This document shows positions 18,110 to 23,769 of a DNA stretch of 64,000 nucleotides, piece by piece. This stretch comes from a virus: the IMG/VR virus record IMGVR_UViG_3300032288_001980, positions 119,899 through 183,898 of that record. One strand, written 5' to 3'. A model generated the notes under the pieces. That model searched no databases, was not told the origin of the DNA, and worked only from the letters and a program-made list of their open reading frames with translations. The first letter of the stretch is position 1. Every line of letters begins with the position of its first letter. The translations under genes and the position numbers were made by a program.

Positions 18110-18741
18110 TACTGTATGCCTGGATCTTTTTTGTTTAATTGTGCAAATGCCCACTGTCGTTCTGCACATTGGAAACACTGACCGCATCTGCCTACTTGTT
18201 GTTCTGTGCAACTATGGCTAAGTTCTAATAACTGCTCTTGCCCAAATTGATAATACAAATCTAACGTATGTCTTTTATCGAGATCTACAAAAGGAATCTG
18301 AGCTCTTTTATATTTGTTATGTACAGGACGTTCTGGATACAGTCCTGGCATCGGCCATTGTACTGGCGGTGTTTGTTGACTTCCATAAAATATATAATCT
18401 GCTATGCCATTTAACACTTCGATTGTGCCAGTTTCAACTTGTTTGCTATGATGAACAGTTGGATCACCTACCGGAATGGGTGCAGGTAAGTTTAGTCCTA
18501 GTACTCTGTTAACATACTTAACTATATCTGGACTGTATCTATAAGCACCATCAGTTCTGGGAACTGTAAAAGGAATCAGTTCTTTTGGTTGACTGCGCTC
18601 TTTGTTTAGTTTTGCAACTAGATATAACAGTATGGCGCTGTCCATGCCGCCACTAACAGTAACGGCTATTTTAGTTGGCCATTCTGGAATATAAATGTTA
18701 AATGTCCTGCGATCATTGGCAGGTCCGCATGTAATAAGCAT
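18109..18741 (-). CDS. QueC-like PP-loop ATPase with Cys4 zinc site, 210 aa
   Basis: The PP-loop SGGMDS is at residues 30-35, after a beta-strand KIAVTV, as in N-type ATP pyrophosphatases that adenylate a carboxylate or carbonyl. Near the C-terminus C178, C186, C189 and C192 (pattern C-x7-C-x2-C-x2-C followed by AERQWAF) match the zinc-binding signature of QueC, which makes 7-cyano-7-deazaguanine. Sequence length fits QueC (about 220). However, no QueD, QueE, FolE or transglycosylase gene is in this window, so the substrate may be different. The ATG overlaps the upstream stop as TGATG. Neighbours are two oxygenases and an HNH nuclease. Confidence 0.78.
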   Translation of the reverse strand: MLITCGPANDRRTFNIYIPEWPTKIAVTVSGGMDSAILLYLVAKLNKERSQPKELIPFTVPRTDGAYRYSPDIVKYVNRVLGLNLPAPIPVGDPTVHHSKQVETGTIEVLNGIADYIFYGSQQTPPVQWPMPGLYPERPVHNKYKRAQIPFVDLDKRHTLDLYYQFGQEQLLELSHSCTEQQVGRCGQCFQCAERQWAFAQLNKKDPGIQ

Positions 18742-19445
18742 CAATGTCTGTGTTGCAGATGTGCAATAACCTTATTGACATTAGCAACTGTAAAAGGAAT
18801 ATTCATAATTAAGTGGATACTGTCGTCTGTCCAACTAATTGTTCTGTGTGTCTTTTTTGTATTTACATAGTAGACACGGCCCTGTTCTATGTTAATTTTT
18901 TTATCGTCCATCCACCAATCATATTGTAGTGGGGCAACGTTTTTAACAAAACATGCCAATCTAAATTCTCTACGAGGAAAGCCCGGGCTATCTCTGTGCG
19001 GAACAAAATATCCGCCGGTATTACACTTAACAAAAAAGCTACGGCCAACAGGTGCAAATTCTTGAAATAAAGGATGCAGACTGGCGCAAGCATCGTAAAG
19101 TGCTGTAGGTTTAGTAAATGCGCTATCACCTACTGGACGACCTAATGCTTGCGCGGCTTCGGGCAAGCTCGGTAAACTACGATGGTCCCAGCCTTCAATG
19201 TCTAACGTAGTTAAACTAAGACCTTTGCGATTGTTTGGTCTGTCTGTTCTGGGCAAATAGTCGACCCAGTCGTTGGAAAACACCGCCAACTCTTGTTCAA
19301 GTTGGGCGGTGTCGATCATATAATCCAATGGCTCGAAGTCTCCGATACCCAGCAATGCAGTTTCTGCAACTAGTTTGTCGTAGTTACTGATTGCTGGGTC
19401 TACTGTACTCCTACTGTGACTTATGCCTTTACCATCTACTGTCAT
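18741..19445 (-). CDS. Aspartyl/asparaginyl beta-hydroxylase-like oxygenase, 234 aa
   Basis: The C-terminal half has the AspH-type cupin pattern: GGYFVPHRDS with H150 and D152 as metal ligands, then IEQGRVYYVNTKKTHRT with H200 as the third ligand, then a hydrophobic strand. AspH-family enzymes use 2-oxoglutarate and Fe(II) to hydroxylate Asp/Asn or related carboxylates in proteins or small molecules. The N-terminal 110 residues are of unknown role. The start ATGA overlaps the HNH stop by four bases. A related but apparently metal-ligand-free protein lies at 23284. Confidence 0.75.
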   Translation of the reverse strand: MTVDGKGISHSRSTVDPAISNYDKLVAETALLGIGDFEPLDYMIDTAQLEQELAVFSNDWVDYLPRTDRPNNRKGLSLTTLDIEGWDHRSLPSLPEAAQALGRPVGDSAFTKPTALYDACASLHPLFQEFAPVGRSFFVKCNTGGYFVPHRDSPGFPRREFRLACFVKNVAPLQYDWWMDDKKINIEQGRVYYVNTKKTHRTISWTDDSIHLIMNIPFTVANVNKVIAHLQHRH

Positions 19446-19981
19446 GCGGCCTTTACTAATTCTTCAGGCCAATGTATGTATTCTTTCCATGCATTGTCCC
19501 TAATGTAAATTGTTTGTTTACGAGCAAGTTTAGCCATTTCCCAGTATGTAGGTGCTCTTGGTTGTACCAATGGCTCCATTGGGTCCGTACCTTTAACAAA
19601 GTTACAAGTACGGCATGCTGTTACAATATTGTCCCAGTTAGTTTCGCCACCTTGGCTACGAGGCACCACGTGGTCAAAGGTCAAGTTGTCCACATGAAAC
19701 TGTTCGCCGCAGTACTGGCAACGGTATCCGTCTCGCATATAAACCATTTTACGGTTAAATGCTACACCAAAACTAGGATTAATATATCTTGTAGCCACAA
19801 TGATGCTAGGCACAGGAATAGTCAAATGTTGACTACGTACATGCCAATCATCATAGTTTTTAATTACTGTGGCCTTTTCCGAAAAAATTGCTTTTATAGC
19901 GGTTTGCCAGTCTACCGTGCTCAGTGGCACTAAGCATAGCGGCTGATAGTCTGCGTTCAGCACCAGTGTGTCATTGCTCAT
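19442..19981 (-). CDS. HNH endonuclease, 179 aa
   Basis: The HNH module spans about residues 80-130: C88-x2-C91, then LTFDHVVPRSQGG with D103-H104, then N118 and C123-x2-C126-N127. The two Cys pairs bind a structural zinc and the DH plus N form the beta-beta-alpha-metal nuclease centre. Length and layout match the short bacterial and phage HNH proteins of the McrA-like group, often free-standing homing or DNA-processing nucleases. I start it at ATG 19981; an upstream in-frame codon would add eight residues without a ribosome site. It leads the oxygenase/PP-loop operon, behind a sigma70-like promoter at 20012-20039. Confidence 0.88.
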   Translation of the reverse strand: MSNDTLVLNADYQPLCLVPLSTVDWQTAIKAIFSEKATVIKNYDDWHVRSQHLTIPVPSIIVATRYINPSFGVAFNRKMVYMRDGYRCQYCGEQFHVDNLTFDHVVPRSQGGETNWDNIVTACRTCNFVKGTDPMEPLVQPRAPTYWEMAKLARKQTIYIRDNAWKEYIHWPEELVKAA

Positions 19982-20011
19982 AATAATATTTAAGCTAAAG
20001 GTCAAAACGCT

Positions 20012-20039
20012 AGTATAACATAAAAAAGATTTTCTGCAA
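20012..20039 (-). promoter_or_regulatory. Sigma70-type promoter for the HNH/oxygenase operon
   Basis: On the reverse strand TTGCAG (20039-20034) and TATACT (20017-20012) are 16 bases apart, close to TTGACA-17-TATAAT, and 31 bases before the HNH start. It points away from the early promoter at 20092, so the two operons are divergent. Confidence 0.55.
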
Positions 20040-20046
20040 TTACTGG

Positions 20047-20089
20047 AAATACCAAAGTAAATTTACAGCAAATACCAAAGTAAATTTAC
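20047..20089. repeat. Two tandem 20-bp operator-like repeats with palindromic core
   Basis: AAATACCAAAGTAAATTTAC occurs at 20047-20066 and again, perfectly, at 20070-20089, a 23-base period. Each copy ends in the perfect palindrome GTAAATTTAC. The second copy ends two bases before the -35 box at 20092. Tandem palindromes in this place normally bind a dimeric regulator or act as an upstream element. Confidence 0.85.
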
Positions 20090-20091
20090 GG

Positions 20092-20120
20092 TTGACAATT
20101 AATCCAATTAATTATACAAT
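20092..20120 (+). promoter_or_regulatory. Early promoter P1, sigma70 type
   Basis: TTGACA at 20092-20097 and TACAAT at 20115-20120 with a 17-base spacer. The spacer begins ATTAATCCAATTAATTA and is nearly the same in three further promoters downstream. The first early gene starts 29 bases after the -10 box. Confidence 0.85.
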
Positions 20121-20149
20121 CAATTTATCGTTAACCTTCGGGGCTTGAC

Positions 20150-20440
20150 ATGGATTTTAATATTAACAATTTTGAATTCCTTGGTTGGAATAACAGCACA
20201 GGACACGACAAAATATGGGGGCTGGTACAGACCAGTCAAGGCGTTTTTAGTTTTTGGGGACGGCGTGGCAAAAGTCTGTCCTTCAAACAACATTTTAGCA
20301 TTTGGGACGCAAGGGCCACAGCCGACAAAAAGGAGCGTGCCGGTTATACTAAATGTAGTACTGAAGTGTTACCCGCAGATTTTGAGGGGCAATTAATGAT
20401 GGCCTGCTTGGGCCGTGTAAAATTTGGGCTTGACAATTAA
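20150..20440 (+). CDS. Small WGR-like early protein, 96 aa
   Basis: The segment KIWGLVQTSQGVFSFWGRRGKSL resembles a WGR domain, a small nucleic-acid-binding fold known from PARPs and some bacterial and phage proteins. The whole protein is little longer than such a domain (about 80 residues). The start at 20150 follows a purine-rich leader (ACCTTCGGGGCTTGAC) without a strong Shine-Dalgarno. Its last codons and stop (GGGCTTGACAATTAA) contain the -35 box of the next promoter. Under a strong early promoter it is a likely host-takeover or DNA-binding protein, by position only. Confidence 0.7.
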   Translation: MDFNINNFEFLGWNNSTGHDKIWGLVQTSQGVFSFWGRRGKSLSFKQHFSIWDARATADKKERAGYTKCSTEVLPADFEGQLMMACLGRVKFGLDN

Positions 20441-20458
20441 TCCAATTTAATATATAAT
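20430..20458 (+). promoter_or_regulatory. Early promoter P2, sigma70 type
   Basis: TTGACA at 20430-20435 lies inside the last codons of the preceding gene; TATAAT at 20453-20458 follows after 17 bases. Spacer and flanks copy P1, P3 and P4. Confidence 0.9.
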
Positions 20459-20486
20459 ATTGGTATAGTAACAAAACGGGTACAAA

Positions 20487-20720
20487 ATGCTTACAGCAGA
20501 CACTCTTAAAACTCTTATGGAGTTTGGTCCCCAGGGCCTTACTGTACTGATCCGCAGGGCAGGTTACAAAGAAGACAGTTTTGTCAAGTCCAAGTTTCTG
20601 GGCATGACTAACGGCGGGCAGTTTTGCTATCAATGCACTTACAAGGGCGATTTTGAAGATACTTGTAAAGTATTCCTGACATATAACCATGACACTGGCA
20701 AGGTTTCTGCCGAATACTAA
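20487..20720 (+). CDS. Small early protein, 77 aa
   Basis: The product MLTADTLKTLMEFGPQGLTV... has two cysteines (residues about 49 and 52, CYQC) and a beta-rich C-terminus. I do not recognise the family. It has its own promoter (P2) and begins 29 bases after the -10 box behind AACGGG, and is followed at once by P3. One promoter per tiny gene suggests a highly expressed early product of the host-takeover type. Confidence 0.65.
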   Translation: MLTADTLKTLMEFGPQGLTVLIRRAGYKEDSFVKSKFLGMTNGGQFCYQCTYKGDFEDTCKVFLTYNHDTGKVSAEY

Positions 20721-20724
20721 TTGG

Positions 20725-20753
20725 TTGACAATAAATCCAATTTATTATATAAT
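20725..20753 (+). promoter_or_regulatory. Early promoter P3, sigma70 type
   Basis: TTGACA at 20725-20730 and TATAAT at 20748-20753, 17-base spacer ATAAATCCAATTTATTA. The leader that follows (ATATTGATATTGTAACGC then AAAGGAG) is nearly identical to that after P4. Confidence 0.92.
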
Positions 20754-20783
20754 ATTGATATTGTAACGCAAAAGGAGTCCTAG

Positions 20784-21209
20784 ATGGCCTACGTTTCCCA
20801 GGATATGAAAGCAAAGTTGGCGCCTGCTATCAAAGCCCTACTGAAAAAGTATGGTATTAAAGGCACCCTGGCTGTGAATAACCACAGTACTCTTGTGCTT
20901 AATATCAAGTCCGGCAAAATTGATTTCGTTGAAAACTTTATTCAAACAGATCTCGCCAAGCCCCATGCTGGCAAAATGTCTGCGGATCAAGTGGCTTATC
21001 TGCGTAAGCATCAGACTTTGGATGTTAACACTTATTGGGCGCACGACCATTATTCCGGTAAGGCCCGGGACTTTTTAGTTGCAGTAATTGACGCCATGAA
21101 GGGTCCTGAGTTTTTTGACCACACGGATGCCCAAACTGACTATTTTCATTGTAGTCACTACGTTAGTATTAATATTGGTAACTGGAAAAAGCCCTATATA
21201 GTGGCTTGA
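20784..21209 (+). CDS. Conserved-looking early protein, 141 aa
   Basis: The protein starts MAYVSQDMKAKLAPAIKALL, then KYGIKGTLAVNNHSTLVLNI, and ends with the aromatic-rich DYFHCSHYVSINIGNWKKPY. Proteins with this opening are widespread in phages and plasmids, but I cannot attach a proven function. A strong AAAGGAG site is six bases before the ATG. Its stop TGA lies within the TTGACA of promoter P4, so the coding end and the next promoter are interlocked. Confidence 0.75.
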   Translation: MAYVSQDMKAKLAPAIKALLKKYGIKGTLAVNNHSTLVLNIKSGKIDFVENFIQTDLAKPHAGKMSADQVAYLRKHQTLDVNTYWAHDHYSGKARDFLVAVIDAMKGPEFFDHTDAQTDYFHCSHYVSINIGNWKKPYIVA

Positions 21210-21234
21210 CAATAAATCCAATTAATTGTATAAT
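21206..21234 (+). promoter_or_regulatory. Early promoter P4, sigma70 type
   Basis: TTGACA at 21206-21211 and TATAAT at 21229-21234, 17-base spacer. The -35 hexamer contains the stop codon of the upstream gene. Leader and ribosome site (CACAAAGGAG) match P3. Confidence 0.92.
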
Positions 21235-21266
21235 ATTGATATTGTAACGCACAAAGGAGTTCGAAA

Positions 21267-21587
21267 ATGGCTAAACTGCTGATTACTACCCAAGTTTACG
21301 AAAACTATGCTTGGAACGAAGACGGCTCCTTGGGCACTGGCGAGAACGCCTATTGGAAGGCCAAGGGCGGTTCGGACTATGTGGTTAAGAACTTTAAGGA
21401 TTTTGGTCGTGTTACTGAAGTCGTGATGGCTCTGCGTTCGCAGATTGAATCCGACAATGATGCTTTCCGCGAGCATATTATCGACTGGGAAGTTGTGGCC
21501 GACGACTACCTCACTGAGTTCGAGCGCGATCAGTTGGAGTACGAAGGCGTGATTCGTTTTGGTGCTAAAGAATTGGCTCTTGCTTAA
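21267..21587 (+). CDS. Early protein, 106 aa, acidic
   Basis: The product (MAKLLITTQVYENYAWNEDG...) is acidic and rich in aromatic residues; the segment ENYAWNEDGSLGTGENAYWKAKGG is distinctive and is found in small phage proteins of unknown role. The AAAGGAG site ends nine bases before the ATG. No catalytic motif is visible. It is the first gene of a promoter-P4 unit that continues into the 21598 gene and the DNA ligase. Confidence 0.72.
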   Translation: MAKLLITTQVYENYAWNEDGSLGTGENAYWKAKGGSDYVVKNFKDFGRVTEVVMALRSQIESDNDAFREHIIDWEVVADDYLTEFERDQLEYEGVIRFGAKELALA

Positions 21588-21597
21588 GGTAACCATC

Positions 21598-21750
21598 ATG
21601 GACAATTTTGATACTGAAATTCAATGCGACGAGTGCATTCCTGCACTTTATGAAATGACTCCCGAAGAGTATGCGGAGTTTTGCAAAGAATACAACGAGT
21701 GGCTAGACAAACAAGAAGAAGGCTATGAGCCGGAGAAAGAATATGCGTAA
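21598..21750 (+). CDS. Very small acidic protein, 50 aa
   Basis: From ATG 21598, with AAGGTAACC just before it, the frame encodes MDNFDTEIQCDECIPALYEM and an acidic tail rich in Glu, Tyr and Lys. C10 and C13 form a C-x2-C pair that could be half of a metal site. It overlaps the ligase start by eight bases (ATGCGTAA), a T4-like arrangement that supports it being real. Function unknown. Confidence 0.65.
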   Translation: MDNFDTEIQCDECIPALYEMTPEEYAEFCKEYNEWLDKQEEGYEPEKEYA

Positions 21751-23056
21751 ACCTTGGCAAGTTATTACAGAGCTAGAATCAGACAATAGTCGACTGGCCA
21801 AAGAAGCAATTATAGAAAAAGAAGCCCAAGCAGGTAATTCGGAATTTTTCGAAGGCGTTCGCATGGCGCTGGACTGCATGGTAACTTTTGGTGTTAAAAA
21901 AGTTCCCACTCATGGTGGACCCGACGGACAGGGCCTGCCATGGTCGGCGTTTAAAGAACTAGCAGACAATCTTGCTAGTCGTAGCCTAACTGGTCATGAT
22001 GCTCGTAATGCCATTGAGCTTTGCCTAAGTGCGGCTACAGAAGCAGAGTGGAATAACTGGTATCGTCGTATCCTTATTAAAGATCTGCGTTGCGGTGTCA
22101 GCGAAAAAACTGTAAACAATGTAGTAGGCAAAAAATACAAAGCATATTCTGTGCCTGTGTTTACTTGCCAATTGGCTCATGATAGCACTAACCACGAAAG
22201 CAAAGTATGTGGCAAAAAACTAATCGAAGTCAAACTGGATGGGGTGCGAGTATTGACAATCGTATACCCCAACGGTCAAGTGGATCAATTCAGTCGAAAC
22301 GGCAAGGAATTGCTGAACTTTGGTCACCTCAAGGATCAGTTCGCAAAAACAGTGACTGGCTTGACGGAGCCTGTGGTGTTCGACGGCGAAGTGATGTCAA
22401 GTAGTTTCCAAGACTTGATGAAGCAGGTGCATCGCAAAGACAATGTCAGTGCTCAAGATGCTGTACTGCATTTGTTTGATTTTATTCCTCTTAAAGACTT
22501 CCAAAAAGGTCGTTGGGACAGGCCACAGGATCAGCGTAGCGAAAAGCTAAAAGCATGGAAAGACCTATGGGCCGAAGAAACGCCTGATGTTCAAATTCTC
22601 AGTCACGAAGTAGTTGACTTGGACACTGAGCAAGGACAAATTAAATTTAAAGAAATTAATGCTCGGGCCATTGCAGGCGGCTATGAAGGTATTATGATCA
22701 AAGAGCCAAATGCGCCTTACGAGTGCAAACGTACTGTAAGCTGGCTCAAGCTCAAACCTTTTATCGAAGTCAGTCTTAGTGTTGTTGGTGTCGAAGAAGG
22801 CACAGGCAAGAACCTAGGCAGATTGGGTGCTATTATCTGTGAGGGTGATGATGACGGAAAATACATCAACGTTAACGTTGGTAGCGGCTTTACTGACGCT
22901 GATCGCGATTCTTATTGGAACGGCAAAAATAAGCTTCTTGGACAAGTTGTTGAGGTTCGTGCAGACGCCGTTACACAAAATCAGGATGGCAGTTATTCGC
23001 TCAGGTTTCCGAGGTTCTTACGTTTCCGAGGCTTCGAGGCTGGGGAAAAAATTTAA
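21743..23056 (+). CDS. 30: ATP-dependent DNA ligase (gp30-like)
   Basis: The nucleotidyltransferase motifs are clear: EVKLDGVR with the AMP-accepting lysine K164, FDGEVM, YEGIMIKEPNAPYE and SWLKLKP, followed by an OB-like C-terminal domain (GRLGAIICEGDDDGKYINVN). ATP-dependent ligases of this size (437 residues; T4 gp30 has 487) seal nicks during phage replication and repair. I start at ATG 21743, which has a GGAGAAAG ribosome site; an ATG at 21725 in the same frame lacks one. It overlaps the upstream small gene by eight bases and is probably read from promoter P4. Confidence 0.93.
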   Translation: MRKPWQVITELESDNSRLAKEAIIEKEAQAGNSEFFEGVRMALDCMVTFGVKKVPTHGGPDGQGLPWSAFKELADNLASRSLTGHDARNAIELCLSAATEAEWNNWYRRILIKDLRCGVSEKTVNNVVGKKYKAYSVPVFTCQLAHDSTNHESKVCGKKLIEVKLDGVRVLTIVYPNGQVDQFSRNGKELLNFGHLKDQFAKTVTGLTEPVVFDGEVMSSSFQDLMKQVHRKDNVSAQDAVLHLFDFIPLKDFQKGRWDRPQDQRSEKLKAWKDLWAEETPDVQILSHEVVDLDTEQGQIKFKEINARAIAGGYEGIMIKEPNAPYECKRTVSWLKLKPFIEVSLSVVGVEEGTGKNLGRLGAIICEGDDDGKYINVNVGSGFTDADRDSYWNGKNKLLGQVVEVRADAVTQNQDGSYSLRFPRFLRFRGFEAGEKI

Positions 23057-23066
23057 TAAGGTAACT

Positions 23067-23306
23067 ATGACGCCAGAAGCAGTTAAAGCAATGTTATACG
23101 GAGGCTTAAAAGAGCTGACCGAAGACCGTAAGCTATTTCGTAAAAGTGAAATTGGTCGTAAGCACGAATACAGTTCGTGGACTGAAGAAGGCGAAGTGGC
23201 CGTAAAAGATTTTATTAGTCTTGTGACTACTCAAATGTTGATGGCCGAAGAAGCACGTATAGAATCCAAAGCCAAAGATATGGTCATGGACAACCTAAAG
23301 AAATAA
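23067..23306 (+). CDS. Small hypothetical protein, 79 aa
   Basis: The ATG at 23067 follows AATAAGGTAACT and encodes MTPEAVKAMLYGGLKELTED, a helical, charged chain (many Lys and Glu). Its frame extends upstream inside the ligase gene, but the leader at 23056-23066 fits this start. I do not recognise it. It overlaps the convergent 23284 gene by 23 bases, and is the last gene of the P4 unit. Confidence 0.65.
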   Translation: MTPEAVKAMLYGGLKELTEDRKLFRKSEIGRKHEYSSWTEEGEVAVKDFISLVTTQMLMAEEARIESKAKDMVMDNLKK

Positions 23307-23769
23307 GTTCTAAATTAGGATCTGTATTAACTAGGTCAATGACCTGTTCTATGGGTACTTTGAACTTAATACTGGCATAGACCATGCCTTTGTTTTTAAC
23401 GTCCCACATCATAGGTTCGGATTGTATATTAACTAGATAAGCACGACCTGCTTCTAGTTTTACAGGTTCCTGATCTTTGACGCAGTAATATTGCTCTCCA
23501 GCAGTATGCAAGTGCATGATCATAGATGTAAACCACAAACTCTTTCCGTAATGTAATCGCAACGTTGGGCCATACATGCTGTAACTAGGCTCTATGGCTA
23601 TGTGGGCTACACAATCGGGTATTCTATTTAAGAAATCTTGTTTATGTTCTCCCAATGGGGTAACAGATTTTTTATGCTGGGCAATGTGTATCTTATCCCA
23701 GTTTACCCATCTTAGATTTTCTTCCTGCCATCTATTGGGAAGACTAATACCTTTAATTTCGTATATCAT
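23284..23769 (-). CDS. Cupin-like protein related to the AspH-type gene, 161 aa
   Basis: The C-terminal part (KLEAGRAYLVNIQSEPMMWD, then YASIKFKVPIEQVIDLV) aligns by eye with IEQGRVYYVNTKKTHR and MNIPFTVANVNKVI of the protein at 18741, so the two share the beta-helix fold. But the H-x-D pair is absent from the expected strand, and the third histidine is replaced in SEPMMWD. It may therefore be a non-catalytic relative, or have shifted ligands (HLHTAGEQYY holds two histidines). The start overlaps the lysozyme-hub stop by four bases. It is the last gene of the 29573-23284 baseplate run, so late expression is likely. Confidence 0.6.
   Translation of the reverse strand: MIYEIKGISLPNRWQEENLRWVNWDKIHIAQHKKSVTPLGEHKQDFLNRIPDCVAHIAIEPSYSMYGPTLRLHYGKSLWFTSMIMHLHTAGEQYYCVKDQEPVKLEAGRAYLVNIQSEPMMWDVKNKGMVYASIKFKVPIEQVIDLVNTDPNLELISLGCP

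Noticed and set aside
18210-18744. Frame running from the 2OG oxygenase into the PP-loop gene
   Set aside because: It is the out-of-register continuation of the oxygenase upstream of its coupled ATG at 18109.
20145-20396. Overlapping 83-codon frame starting five bases before the WGR-like gene
   Set aside because: The WGR-like frame at 20150 has the domain signature and ends in the promoter junction; the other has none.
22827-23066. Upstream extension of the 79-aa gene inside the ligase
   Set aside because: The first 70 or so codons overlap ligase coding sequence in another frame; AAGGTAAC at 23059 supports the ATG at 23067.
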